From NCBI GenBank assembly GCA_028583415.1, contig CM053272.1, positions 76,735,439 through 76,799,438 of the forward strand: a stretch of DNA of 64,000 nucleotides, read 5' to 3'. The stretch is from Protea cynaroides (taxonomy: Eukaryota > Streptophyta > Magnoliopsida > Proteales > Proteaceae). Within the stretch, counting starts at the first letter, position 1. Every line of letters begins with the position of its first letter. The position numbers and the translations under genes are program-made. Positions 42,007-54,612 of this stretch are shown in pieces. The notes under the pieces are model-generated. The model was not told the origin of the DNA. It saw only the letters and a list, made by a program, of their open reading frames with translations, and searched no databases.

Positions 42007-42671
42007 TGTAAAGTTGCGCCTTCGGAGCCTGAGCGCTCGGAGTGTCTCACACTCGGCATCATGTATTCGGCCTGTCATGCATACGACCTCTCGTGCGCCC
42101 GGCCTCTTGGGTAGCGCTCGGAGTTATAGTCCTACCCGGCTACGGTTCTCAGTCGAAAGCCAGAGTCCCATTGTGATTATGCTACCTCCGGGGAGTCCTT
42201 CTCTCAGTTTGATACGACACCAACTATTCCGGTCGGCCATTACTCACACGTTGACACGTGTCAGTCCCAGTGCTGACCGACCTAGCTTCCTTGGCTAAGG
42301 TCTTCGACTCCTACTTGGAGTCTACCACATGAGTGTCCCACAGAGCGACATATGGCAATCCTATTGGCAGTCTACTCCCTTGAGTCCTGGTACCTCCATG
42401 CTTCTTCACAATCTATAAGTAGAGGCCATCCCTCAAGGTAAACCCTAAGTTACAAGCTATTATTATTCATCCCTCTCACACGCTCAAACTCTCTCATCGT
42501 CCCACTCTTTAAACTAGAGATAGCTTTCTGCCATCTCTTGACTGTTTACCTTGGGAATCTAACTTAGGCATCGGAGTGTACCCGATGCTTAGGTGCCCAA
42601 CTCCTTTGTCTCATCTCTGTGATTGCAGGTCATTCAGAGCGCGGATCGACGGGCGATTTCCAACCGTAACA
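42007..42671 (+). repeat. Solo-LTR-like segment of an unrelated family, 665 bp
   Basis: Starts TGTAAAGTTGCG and ends AACCGTAACA; GC-richer than its neighbours. It has a TATA-like CTATAAGTAG (about 42411) and lies between the outer end of an F-I LTR and an F-II integrase fragment. The right flank continues integrase codons. No flanking duplication can be checked because its left flank is lost. A 102-residue ORF inside (41990-42298) has no recognised features. Confidence 0.45.
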
Positions 42672-43285
42672 CCACCTATGAAGCATGGTACGGTAGAAAT
42701 GTCAAATTTCTTTGTTTTGGAACGAAGTCAGAGAATAAGGAATTGTAAGACTTGAGTCTATTAAAGAAACCTGTCGAGTGGTAGACAAGATCAAAGAAAA
42801 GGGCCAAGATAGCTCAAGTTTGTCAGAAGAGACACCAAGATCTCATGTTCACCATAAGTGACAAAGTGTTCTTAAAGATATCACTTATGTATGGTATGAA
42901 ACGATTAGACAAGAATGGAAAGTGGTATCCTATATATGTTTTGGACCTCATAATAATTTTGGAGAGATGTAGAAAAGTTGTATATCAACTAGCGTTACCA
43001 CTGTCCATGTCTAGTGTGCATGACGTATTTTGCGTGTCCCTATTGAAGAAGTACGTTGGAGATCCATATCAAAGGTATTGACCACGGATCCACTGGATTA
43101 GATAGAAGATTTAACTATTGAATTGGTACCAGCCTAGTTCACTGGTTGGAAGGTACAACACCTCCAAAATGGGGATAATTATTATATGAAGGTAACTTGG
43201 TGAAGCCAAGATGGAAAGAAGATTGCATGGGAAGAAGAAGGTGCAATGCGGAAACAGTATTCTCACCTATTGACTCCGAAGTAAA
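42672..43285 (+). pseudogene. int: integrase C-terminus and chromodomain remnant, F-II (plus strand)
   Basis: Codons matching the F-II integrase at 10606-11200: YEAW-like start, then MFTISDKVFLKISL, GMKRLDKNGKWYP, SSVHDVFCVSLLKKYVGDP (42845-43081), and a decayed chromodomain to about 43270. Stops and frameshifts are present. Confidence 0.75.
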
Positions 43286-43399
43286 TTCAAATTTCGAGGA
43301 CAAAATTTCTTTTAAGGATGGGGGAGTTGTAAGATCCATACGTTCAAATTTCGAGGATAAAATTTCTTCTAAGGGTGGTAGAATTGTATGACCTCCACG
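43286..43399 (+). repeat. Doubled polypurine tract / LTR-start module, 57 bp unit
   Basis: Two tandem copies of AAATTTCGAGGA ... polypurine ... TGTA; the two TGT starts are at 43328 and 43385, 57 bp apart, the same spacing as at 10497/10554. Confidence 0.85.
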
Positions 43400-45758
43400 C
43401 CATGAACCCGGTCTAACCTTACATTCTCATGTCTTGACTGATCTTCCCATCATAATCAGCCCAAGTAGACCAAGTGCGTGAAGAAACTATAAGGCTAGGT
43501 ATGAAATTTGACACAAAATAACCTAATTAGGAGTATGTGATCGCAAACCTGAACAGGTGTGGTCGATCACACCTCAAAATAATGTGACTACAGAAGTCTG
43601 GGACGTGTGGTCACAGTTTTTGGCTATGTGGTCGACGGGTTCTGCAGCCCCACGTGCGACCACACGAAGTGAAACAGACTCCGTGTTTAGGAAACTTTCC
43701 TAATTTGAGGGGGACTCTTTCCTAGTTAAAGTGGGACTCTAAATGGAGGTTTTTCTCTATATAAGAGACGTTCCTTAGCCTCTCTCATTCTTTTATAACT
43801 TAAATTAAAATCCTAAACCTAAGAAAGAAAGAGAAAGGAAGAGAAGGGGAAGAAGGAGATTTGGAAAAGAAACTTGGAGAAGAAAGTTTGAAGAGAATAG
43901 TTCTATCTCCCTACAAAAAGCTTAAGGTATGGGCTTGAATCTATAGGCTAGATCAGATAGGATAGGTTCCTTTTACCAAGTCGATGTGTTAAATCTAATG
44001 CAACAATTTCAGTTATGGAATTTCTAAGAAAAGCAATGAGAAAATAGATTAGGGATATTGGTTAATGAGAGACAGTAAATAATGGCCATAAAATAATCAT
44101 AGGATGAACCCTAGTGATGAGCCGAGGAATCGACTCAGGAAGAATTCAGATTGAAGATGAAAAAGTGATCAAACATCATGTGGTCACAGCCTGTGGTGGA
44201 CTATAGGGTGACTAGAGGGTCGACGGCAGCTATTCAGGAAGTTCCCAGGAAAGGTGTGGTCGCATGGTGTGGTCACATAAAATGCGACCACAGGGTTCGA
44301 CTACACAGTGTGTGGTCTCATATATTGCAACCACAGGATCGACCACATGTACGACCACACGTTAACAGCAAGTATATTTTGAGACCAAACAAGGTTTTTG
44401 ACTACTGTAACTTGGTAAACTTGAACCCTAACTTAAATACATTAATTGTTTAGGTTCCTAATAGATTCAAAGTGACTTCCAAAGCTTGGGAGAGGAACAA
44501 ACATCGATCAAAGGTGAGGGAACAAGACCTAAATTAATTGGCTAATAACAAGCTATTTTACTTATTGAGTCCAATGCCATGATTGATTCTATGCTTGTAT
44601 GCTTGTAATGTGCATTTCACATGTCATCCAATATTCCTGCTATTACTGCTCATGCATATTTAATTCTGTTTATTTATAACATGATGATGATGATGATCCT
44701 AGGAATAGGTATGTGAATGTATGTGTGTGGTTAGTGTGCTTGATGCGAGTGGAGCATCACGGGGAGGACGTGACATTGTGGTTCATCCTGGTCACCAGAC
44801 TCTAGCTCTATCTCTACTCAAGTCTTGTCCACTAACATCGTTGTATCGCCATTACCTTAGCAGAACTATTACGTCGTAGGGCATCAGGGGAGTTGGTTTC
44901 AGACCATGTAGTCTCTGACTCTGCCAAGGGGCCTTATCTCTATCTCTATGGACGTATTGAGGGATGCTGGGGTGAGGCCTTGGATACACTGTTTGGCATT
45001 TGGATTGGTTAGTTGCGAGCCCGGTTTGCAAGTCCTCGCCAATAGGGGCTTACATGTTGGTATGGGTAGGGCTTAAGGGGAAGTGTTGTGTGGTGTTTGA
45101 TCCAGGCACTTTAGCTCTATATCTATTCCATAATGGTTGCATATGAGACGACAATGGTGTTTGATCCATTGGGCGGCTTCACACATTCATGTATAGAGGT
45201 GCGGCAGCCACCAATCCTTTCTATAGCACATTGCAAACTTATAAGCCAAACCAAAGATATGAATTCAATGCATGCATATGTTTGTTGCATTGTTTTGTTT
45301 TCTCACTGAGCTCAAGTTGGAGAGTTGACCCTCGCGTGCGCAATTCTTATTAGTTTCTGATGTTGCAGGTATTACGGTTGAAGACTATGTCGACACTCCA
45401 ACATATGAACAAGTGGCGGCTATGGATGAGCAAGCTGTGGAGGAATATTATGATTCGTTAAGAAAGCGTTTCAACTATGGATGCGCTTAGTGTTTAACTT
45501 TCATATTTGGATATTTGTAATATGTATTAAATTATGTTTTGGTTACTTGGAGACAACTGGAATATTAGTTATTTATCATGACTAGACCTCAGTTCATTAT
45601 TAATAAGACTTTCGCTATTTACTTTAATATCTCTGATTAATGTGGAATGTATTTTGGTTTAACATGGTTGGCAAAGCCTATAAGAGATCCTGGTTGAACC
45701 GTTGGTTTATTGACGGCTCATCACACCATTCTGGTTAGTCCAAAATTGGGGTGTAACA
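43385..45758 (+). repeat. F-II 3' LTR
   Basis: TGTATGACC ... GGGGTGTAACA, 2374 bp. TATATAAG at 43758-43765; motif clusters TGTGGTCG / CGACCACA at about 43545-43665 and 44180-44360; acceptor GTTGCAG at 45368; mini-ORF. The terminal bases carry small changes (TGTATG, GTAACA), so it is an older copy. Confidence 0.85.
45369..45490 (+). CDS. Conserved LTR mini-ORF, F-II
   Basis: ITVEDYVDTPTYEQVAAMDE, then an acidic part and KRFNYGCA with a TAG at 45488-45490. Longer than the F-II mini-ORF at 16683, and again without C-x4-C. Confidence 0.4.
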
Positions 45759-46679
45759 GAACAAGCCGATATTATGTCAATCACTTGCTCGCAACTCATC
45801 CCAAGCTTGTATTACGCTAGCCACTTGAGGAGGTGTCGATCCCATTAGTGAACTCACCCACCCACCCGTATTATGCCGGCCATGGGGAGCATCACAGATA
45901 TGTTCACATCACCTTTTATTGAACCCATGCTACTACATAACCCCCTAATGGCTAGGGGTACAGTTATTAAGGTAATTTAATATGCAACTAACAAAGTTCT
46001 CCTATTAACCAAATTACTGGACTGTACCGTTGCCAAGCTTCTAACCCTGTCCGTCCTCCCACCTAAGGCATCGTGACTTGGCTAGGCAACATACAATCAT
46101 TGCAAAGCAGCGCCTATAAGAAGTAGTGCAAGCATCCCATTCCACCAACCTTATTCCTTGCAAACTTTACCCGACATCATGAATCATTCACTTTCGTAGA
46201 AAGGTAGCAGGTGTCCCATTTCACGGCCCTCTAATCCTTATTGGCACTACTAACCCCAAATTCAAGGATGCATATGCATGAGCAAACAAGCAGTTCATTA
46301 GATGACATGTTATCACATAAGGCATGTTATCAATCGCATAACATCACTCACATGATCAAATAGAATCTATTCTACCAAACAAAGTTCTAATTCACTTACC
46401 TAAGATAGAAGCAGAAAAAATAAAAGAGAATACGAATCCAAAGTAGCTCTCCTAGAGTTCTGCGGTACCTATCATAGCATTAATAATAAATATGAATTAT
46501 TTACCTTGTTATTGGTCTTTAAATTTTGCTCATGGCATCCTAATGTTTTATTTTCATTTTCTAGGGGCCTAGTTAACCTCTATGATTATTCCACACTTGC
46601 TGCCAAGGTGTTTCAGACACAAGGAACCAAAAACAATAAGCATTAAAATGACTATTATAGGCTATAATCACAACGATAA

Positions 46680-46719
<40 letters not shown>

Positions 46720-48429
46720 CATAACATTCCAGGGATATGAGCACATAGGCTCACAAAAATCCCAACAAACTACTGTCCAAAGATAGGCAATAATCGAGGC
46801 CAAAATGCCATGGAGTACGTGGCATCGACCTCATGGTACCAGCCATTGACGTGCGGCTCGTGCCATCGATTGTACGTCGATCCTACGTCGATCCTTGGTC
46901 AGAATCGACTTCTTCTAGTTTTTGATTTTCTTTGGATTTTTCTAAGACTAGATTCAAGATTTGGGTCAATATTTCCATCCTAGCCTAGGTTACTGACATC
47001 ATTTTCATTTTCCAGTTAGTCGATATTGCTGGATTTGGTTTTAAATCTCTGATCCAATTCCAGTAACCCTTCTAAGGAATATAATCACATGGGCAGGTTC
47101 ATAAAAATCCCAGAATGATGATGTCCAAGAATGGTCATCAACAGAGGTCATTTCACAGTGCGGCACATGGCATCGATCGTACGGTCTTGACACAGACGTG
47201 CGGCAAGTGCCATCGACTATACGTCAAAACATGGTCGAAAGCTGTTAATTTTCACATAGTGATCTTCTTGGATTTTTCTAAGCCTCAATAACAAGTTTGG
47301 GTTTGAAGATCCCATTATAACTCGAGGTATTGGCATAGATTCAATATCCAATTTATCAATATTGTTGGATCTAATTTTATTATCTTAGATTTGATTCTAG
47401 CAATACCAGGAAGGAGAAATCCTTGGGTTCTAGTCCATAAATAATCCATTTAGAACTGTCATCAAGGTTTGGACACTTAGATCCGACCATTAGTCAATTT
47501 ACATCCATTTTCTATGATCCCTAGGATCCTAGTTCATCACTGATTTGGATCCAACTTCCAATTTGGTATAAGAGCTTGGTAATTAAAGGGATTAATTATG
47601 ATGTATAATATGATCAGGATATTTTAGATTATTCATCTATCATTCTCATTCATCCTTCCTCATTATCCAGGTTTTGGTTCTTTTCAAATCTGATCCAAAC
47701 ACACTATTAGGTAGTTGGGTGTACATCAGGGATGAAGAAAAATAGATCATGGCCATTGAGTTCTAATTAATCCTCCATCCATGATTTCATTAGAGTGAAA
47801 GAGTCCTAGAAGGAAAATTAAGGGAATAAGGAATGGATACCGTAGTAGTTCTTAATCGATGTAAGTACCAAGCTTTCCCAATGTTGTGGAGTCTCGTCCT
47901 TTTTTTAGCTTCCTTTCTCTTCTTCCTTCTTCAGCAGTGTCTCCCTCTCTCTCTCCCTCTCTCTGTTTCTCATGGTTGCAGAGAATGGAATGAAGGATTG
48001 GAGATAGGAGGGATAGACTAAACCCACTTCAATTACGTTAGAGTAATTTGGGGCTCCAATCTTGGTAGATTGGAGGATTCCCCCCTTTTTTACCTAATTC
48101 AAACAAATCATGAACCTGGACATTCATCTGAATGGGTGTAAAGACCATCTAACTCAAACCCAATGAATTCCTAGTCCAAAACTAGGTTGGGTTCTAAACT
48201 AGTCTCGGTCTAAAGGGTGCTGCACATGGTCGACCGCACCTTGGTGGTGTCATGCTTGACCTTAATTTTAGTCCTATATTGCTTAGTTTTAGTTCCTTGG
48301 TTCATCGTTTTACCTTCTTTCGGATTTCATTGGCTTGGTCCACCTTGGTTTGAACCGTTTGTCGTGGTAAGACCTGTTACAAAGCTAAAATATTAAATTA
48401 GGACCAAAATTTTCAGTGTGGGTCTTACA
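45759..48429 (-). repeat. F-III LTR (3' LTR of the minus element), inner end not resolved
   Basis: Minus-strand start TGTAAGACCC at 48429 next to a polypurine tract. Motif clusters with CATCGATCGTACG-type units at about 46810-46910 and 47150-47240. A (TA)n run lies at 46682-46718. The left side, about 2.67 kb away, meets the F-II LTR and may be truncated. No gene is seen. Confidence 0.65.
46682..46718. repeat. (TA)n microsatellite
   Basis: About 18 TA units. Confidence 0.95.
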
Positions 48430-49700
48430 ACTCTACCTCTCTTACAAAAATTTCATACTCGAATTTTAACATACCTTCATCATTGAACAAATGCAGATAC
48501 TGCTCCCGCATCTCATCCTCTTTCTCCCAAGAGGCTTCTTACTCATTGTGGCTCTTCTACATAACTTTAACAAAAGGTATGCTTCTGTTTCTACATTCTT
48601 ACACTTTTTGGTCTACAATTTTTGAAGGTTCAACTTCATAGGATAAATCCTCCTTCAATTATGGTGGTTCAGTGGTCAACACATGTCCTAGATCATTCAT
48701 TACTATACTTCTTCAGCATGGACACATGGAATACATTATGGACACCTGATAGTGCTGGAAGTAGTGCCAATTGGTAGGCTACATTTCAACTCCTTCCAAG
48801 GATTTCGTAGGGTCCAACGTATCGAGAACTCAGCTCCCCTTTTTTGTCGAATCTCTTTATAGCTTTAAATGGAGAGACCTTTAAGAACACGTTATCACCA
48901 ATTTTGAATTCCAATTCATTTCTCTTACATCAGCATAACTTTTCTGTCGAGCCTGGGCTGCTTTAATTCTTGCCTGTATCAGATCTACCTTTTCATAGGT
49001 TTCTTGGACAATCTCAGGGCCTATAATTCTTCTTTCTCCAACTTCGTTCTAGTACAATGGGGTCCTACACTTCCTCCCATATAATGCCTCATATGGAGCC
49101 ATACTGATCGTGGCTTGGTAGCTGTTATTGTAAGCAAACTCCATAAGTGCTAAGTTCTCGTCACACTTGGTTTTAAAATCCAATGCACATGCCCAGAGCA
49201 TATCCTTTAATATTTAAATCGTTCTTTTCGATTGGCAATTGCTTTGTGGATGATATGTTGTACTGAACTTTAGTTGAGTACCCATTGCACTTTGTAATCC
49301 TTCCCAGAAGTACGAAGTGAATCATGGATCTCGATCCGATACAATGCTGGTCGGTACTCCATGCAGTCGGACAATGTTGTCGACATACAGTTTGGCTAAG
49401 TGATCCATTGAATATTATGGGCAGACAGCAATGAACCTTGCAGTCTTCATGAATCGATCGATGATTACCCAAACGGCGTCAACAATTTGAGCTGTTAACG
49501 GTAGACTTGTAACAAAGTCCATAGTTACGTGATCCCATTTCCACTCAGGGACTGGTAACGGTTGCAGGTTTCCTACAGGTCTTTGGCAATCTGGTTTTAA
49601 CTGTTGGTAGGTCAGGCATCTATAAACAAATTTTGCCATATCAGCTTTCATTCTTCTCTACCAGAAGTTTTGTTTTAGGTCTTGGTACATCTTTGTGCTG
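48430..49700 (-). pseudogene. int: integrase and chromodomain, F-III (broken)
   Basis: The zinc part CLTYQQLK has lost a Cys (C-x2-Y). The core begins WKWDHVTMDFVTSLPLT (about 49545) with the first Asp present; the second Asp lies in IVSDRDP (about 49335); at the Glu position the sequence reads NCQSKRT, so Glu has become Lys (about 49230). A GPY-like tail and a degraded chromodomain reach 48430. With Lys in place of the catalytic Glu, this integrase would be inactive even without its stops. Confidence 0.75.
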
Positions 49701-51918
49701 TTGGGCTACACGGTATACGAAGTCGTATGTGCTTCTACCATGATTGCTTCTTTGAGGTTTTCATCGCCTTTTGGATTACCTATTCTTTCTCAAAAATAGA
49801 GTAACCCATCATTACTTATAGAAAAATCAGGGACTGAGTTACCCTCCTTCAATTCCATCATGATTTTCCCCAAGTATGTATCCTTTGGTATTGCCTCCTT
49901 CATTTGGTCTGGTAAGGTAGTGCAAAGCTCAGTGCACTAAAATGCATGGAGACTGATGTGACTAAGTCTTCCAACAATGTTTCCAAAGTTTCATTACCAG
50001 ATGTGGGTGGAGGTTGAGCAGTTACTGCATGAGTAGATATATATATGCGTTACTTTCTTTTTCTTGCATTTCTTCTAGCCTTGAGCAAACAATTTTTCTA
50101 CTTAAGGCGTCTGTTACTACGTTCACTTTTCCTGGGTGATACTGTATGTCTAGCTTGTAATCCTTTAAGAGTTCCAACCAATGGCGTTGCCTCATGTTTA
50201 ACTCTTTTTAGTTGAATAAATAGATCAAACTCTTGTTATCTGACATAATTTTGAAGGCTACACTGGATAGATAATGTTTCCATATCTTCAGTGCATAGAC
50301 TACTGCTGCCAATTCTAAATCATGAGTGGGTAGTTCTTCTCATGTTCTTTCGATTGTCGAGATGCATAGGCAATGACTCGATCATGCTGCATCTGGACAC
50401 AGCCTAGTCAGATGTTAGATGCATCGGTGTACACTGTATATCAAGTATCTCTATCTGACGCTATTAATATTAGGGCTATTACAAGCTTTTCCTTCAGGGT
50501 TTGGAAACTAGCTTCTCGCTTTGCCATCCATTTGAACTTCTATCCTTTCTTCATGAGTTGGCTAAGTGGTACAACGATCTATGAGTAGTCTTGAATGAAT
50601 CTCTGATAATACCTTGCAAGACCAAAGAAACTCCTTACTATCGTGACTGTTTTCTGTGTTTCCCACTCCAACACAGCTTGTACTTTGCTGGGGTCCATAG
50701 CTATACCTTCCCCTGATACAACGTGTTCGAGGAATGCCACTTTCCTTAACCATAACTCACACTTCTTGAATTTGGCATACAACTTTTCTTCTTTAAGTCG
50801 TTGTAGAACCTTCCTCAAATTTTCTTCATGTTCTTCAGGAGAGCGAGAATATATAAGAATGTCATCAATAAATACTATGATGAACTGATCCAAAAAATCA
50901 TGGAATACCCTATTCATTAATTCCATGAATGACACCAGAGCATTTGTCAACCCAAAAAACATAACCCTAGACTCATAATGACCATATCTGGTTCTAAAGG
51001 TTGTCTTTGGAATATCAGATTCTCTAATCTTCAGTTGGTGGTATCTTGACCTCAAGTAAATCCTTGAGAACACTGATGCTCCATGCATTTGATTGAATAG
51101 ATCATCGATCCTGGGTATAGAGTATCAATTCTTGATCGTGAGTTTATTCAGTTTACGATAATCAATGCACAGTCTGACACTTTCATCCTTCTTTTTAACG
51201 AATAAGACTGGTGCTCCCCAAGGCGAAATGCTAGTCCTAATGAAACCTTTATCAAGCAGTTCCTGTAGTTAAACTTTGAGTTCTTTCAACTCTACAGGTG
51301 CCATTCTATAGGGGGCTTTAGATTTAGGTGCTTCCCCTACCAGCAAATCAATTACAAACTCTATTGCTCGGTTAGGTGGCAGACCTGGTAAATCCTTGAG
51401 AAATACATCTAAAAACTTGTTTACTACTCGTAGATCCTCTAATTTGGGTGTTTCTACGGTAGTGTCCATGACTGATGCAATATATGTCATGCATCCTTGA
51501 TTTAGCAACTTACTTGCTTACATGGCTGAAATGAATAACTTCTTCTACTTCTTTAGCTTATCTCCAATGAACACAATTGGCTTGTCACAATCAACTTCAA
51601 AAGTGACCTTTCTTTCAGCACAGAGGACACTGGCTTTATGTGTGGCTAGCAAGTCCATCCTTAACATTACGTCAAAATCTAACATGTTTAGAAGTATCAA
51701 GTTTACCTCCAGTTGCTTGTCACCAATTTGGACTTTCTAAGAGCCAAGGTAGTAGTTCAATTCTACATGCTATCCCAATGGTGTGCTGACTATAAGTTGA
51801 GATTTCATCTGCTGTGGATACATTTCCAACTTCTCAGCAAAAAAGGGTGATAGAAAGGAGTGGGTTGCTCCCGAGTCGAAATGTACTCGAGCTGGTAGTT
51901 TGGATATGGATATTGTAC
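49701..51918 (-). pseudogene. protease, reverse transcriptase and RNase H, F-III (broken)
   Basis: Starts after the intron acceptor with GTISISKLPARV and an intact protease site HFDSGATHSF (51882-51857). The linker has LPGLPPNRAIEF and PYRMAPVELKEL. RT over 51088-50579 keeps SRYHQLKI and VFIDDILIYSR. RNase H is decayed over about 50500-50080 (ADALSRK-like end). Several stops interrupt it (for example near 51267 and 51120). Confidence 0.8.
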
Positions 51919-52007
51919 CTAAAGGTAAGTACTTATTAATCTGATTGATATTTCATGGACATACTCGATTCATACATAATAGCTTAATTGTAGTGGTAGA
52001 AAGATAC
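51919..52007 (-). other. Putative gag-protease intron, F-III, 89 bp
   Basis: Minus-strand donor GTTATAG|GTATCT (intron starts 52007) and acceptor CTTACCTTTAG|GTACAAT (ends 51919). Splicing joins VVI-G to TISIS in phase 1. The intron contains an in-frame TGA and is not a multiple of three. Position and phase equal those of F-I and F-II although the intron sequence differs. Confidence 0.65.
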
Positions 52008-53288
52008 CTATAACTACACCGGCAGAATTCTCAGCATCTTCCACCGTACTGGCATAGACCTTGCCTTGCTGCAATCCTTGCTTCGATAGGTGAGGGTAGT
52101 ATCCAAAAATGTGTCCCTCCTGCTGAAAATTTTAGCACCTTACTGGGACAGGTGCTGTCTCGGTAGAAGCAGGAGTAGCAGACTTCTTAATCGGAGCATG
52201 GGTGGTCGACTTCTTCACAGTCGTGGTTTGGAATGGCTTTGTGACATTGCGTTTTTTGGAGAAGGTACTTGTTCTCTTGATACCCAATGTTTCCGCTTTT
52301 TCTTTCCAACATGCTTGATAACCATCCCATTGGTTGTCTTCTATAACCATGGCCATTTGAAAGATGTTGGCATAAGTGGTCTGACCCTAAGCCTTGACAA
52401 TGGCTCGAATTCCTCCTCTAAGACTGTCAGCAAACCTCTTCACTTTTTGTGCATCAGTGCACAAACTCGGTGTAGCGAAGTAATATAGCCGTTCAAAGTC
52501 TTTCTGATATTTAGTAACTAATCTTTGTACTTGGCTAAATGTCAGATATTCGGCTTCCTTTTGGTATCTGTAACTTTGGGAAAATAATTACCAAATAATG
52601 CCTCCTTGAAACTTTCCCATGAGATATTTTCGTATCTGACCTCCAGGATAGGTCTTGTGGAATCCCACCAGTTATCCGGTTTATCCTCAAATATAAAGGC
52701 AGCGTAAAGTATTTTCTGCTTGATGATGCATGGCATCGTTCGGAGTATCTATTCAATGGTATGCATCCATATGGCAGGACACAAAGGCTCGTTTGTGAAC
52801 TTAAGAGGATTCATTTTCTAAAAGGCTTCCACTAACTTTGCCATCTGTGTCAATGTAGGAGGTAACATCACTGGTGGCATGACTGGAGCATTCCCTGTGG
52901 GTGCAAGCGGTATATGTGGGTGCACATGGGCTGCAGCTGCCGGTGTAGGAGTGGGTATCTGGTTGGCATTTGGGGGCAATGGCACTTGGGCAGGTTCTGG
53001 GTTGATCGGAGGTGCTTGAGCTGGTGCGAGCGGTGGAATTGCTTCCCCATGAATTGTGGCTATGAGTCCAGTCATTAACTATTGTTGCTGGATGCTTAGG
53101 TCACGGGAAAAGTTTGGCATGATTGTGGTGAGATCCACTACCGTTAACACCAGTGGTGGAGGCGGTACAAATATAGGTTCTTGGTGCATCCTAGGTGGAG
53201 GTACTGGTTCTTGAGTCACTTCTTCTGGTGGAGCATTACTTTCAGCTATGTTAGGTTCAACCCGTCCTTGCCTGGTATTAGGAGCCAT
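52008..53288 (-). pseudogene. gag: gag, F-III (broken)
   Basis: MAPNTRQGRVEP starts at 53288. A Pro-rich N-terminus is interrupted by a TAA after SIQQQ (53081-53079) and another stop near 52820. The gag domain follows (DKPDNWWDSTRP; FKEALFGNYFPK). The zinc knuckle has decayed (Cys to Phe and Cys to Tyr). The end reads GKVYASTVEDAENSAGVV, then the intron donor. The 5' leader and LTR of this element are missing because a Tat/Ogre-like LTR starts at 53386. Confidence 0.75.
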
Positions 53289-53385
53289 GATCAGAACTTG
53301 CTTAAACCTGAAAATTTGTAGACGTCAGTTGTCTCTTGGGTGTGAATGTTTAAATTTACTTCATTGCACAATGAAACTGTAAGCA
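53289..53385 (-). other. F-III leader remnant before gag
   Basis: Ninety-seven bases without a gene between the gag start and the Tat/Ogre-like LTR. Minus-strand TTTCAGG(T)-like bases shortly before the ATG could be the splice acceptor seen in F-I. Confidence 0.4.
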
Positions 53386-54232
53386 CCCCATTTTTGCCAT
53401 CCCAGCTAAACAAAGTCCTGCTGGTGTGTGGACAACAAAAGGAAGAAAGGTGATCGAAAGTTTGGATTCTTGACTGTGAATTTGAGGAAGTTTTCAATGG
53501 GTCTGTGAATTTGAGGAAGTTTTCAATGGGTCCACAGCAAGGTCATGGGTTATAATTTTGCATGGATACGTAGCTCATAGAATTATCTTCGAAACTAGAC
53601 CAGAATTGCTCAATTTTGGTATCAAATGAGGAAGATATGACCATTTTAGTCAGATGATACATATGAGGGAGGTTTATAAAATTATTATAAATAATCCTAG
53701 GGGCCTTCATGCAAATTATCCTAAGTTGGATTATTTGAATTTCAAATCATCATATCTTGATCATCCGACATCGGATTCAGATGATTCCAAGACCATTATT
53801 CTTCATTCATGATGTTCTACAAAGTGGACGTAAAAAATCCCGAGTAGAAGTCACCAGTGGGTCCCATGCAAGCTTGCTTGCAAAAGTATCGTCAGAACTT
53901 CAAAGCTGCATATCTTTTCCGTTCTACATCGGATTCAGGTGATTCCAGTTCCTATATTCCTCATTTTTAATGTTCTACAAAATGAACGCAAAAAATTTGA
54001 AATAGAGGCCATCGGAAAATTCCATGCGAGATGACAGTGGAAATGTCCCATGAAATGACAAGGAGAGAAAACCCAGTTAATTCCAATTAATCCAGTCAAC
54101 TCAGTTCAAGCCAGTTTTGGTCCAACCTAGCTCAACCCATATCAGTTTAACTCAGTCAACCTAAGTCAGTCTCAACCCGTTTCGAACCAGTTCATTCATG
54201 TGCATAGTATTTATATATATTATATATATTAT

Positions 54233-54233
54233 A

Positions 54234-54291
<58 letters not shown>

Positions 54292-54296
54292 GTATG
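54233..54296. repeat. (TA)n / (TATG)n microsatellite
   Basis: Alternating TA run ending in TATG units. Confidence 0.9.
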
Positions 54297-54351
54297 TTAT
54301 TAAATATATGTGTATATATGTATATAATATATATTATTATATGTAAATGAT

Positions 54352-54612
54352 AATCCAAAAGATTTTGAGAAGAAAAAGGAAAGAGGGGAGAGAGAAACGT
54401 GAAAGTGAAGGGGGATTTTGGTTTTGGAGATAATCCAAAAGATTTTTGAAGAAAAAAAGGAAAGAAGGGAGAGAAAAAACGTGGAAGAGAAGGGGATTTA
54501 GGGTTTTGAGATAATCCAAAAAGATTTTGAGAAGAAAAAGGAAAGAGGGGAGAGAGAAAACGTGAAAGAGAAGGGGATTTAGGGTTTTGAGATAATCCAA
54601 AAGATCTTGAGA
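54352..54612 (+). repeat. 81-bp purine-rich tandem repeat, about 3.3 units
   Basis: Units begin AATCCAAAAGATTTTGAGAA at 54352, 54432, 54514 and 54594 and contain AACGTGAAAGAGAAGGGG. The purine-rich tract continues to about 55010. Confidence 0.85.

Noticed and set aside
41990..42298. 102-residue ORF at the left of the 42007-42671 segment
   Set aside because: It begins in the neighbouring LTR and crosses the element border; no protein family is recognised.
42002..42676. Target-site duplication around the 665-bp segment
   Set aside because: TTACA on the left is the end of another LTR, and CCACC on the right does not match.
46682..46803. ORF containing an Ile-Tyr run
   Set aside because: It is the translation of the (TA)n microsatellite.
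45759..48429. Possible host gene between the F-II LTR and the F-III pol
   Set aside because: Only short ORFs are present; the right end is a polypurine tract plus LTR start, and the content is LTR-like throughout.
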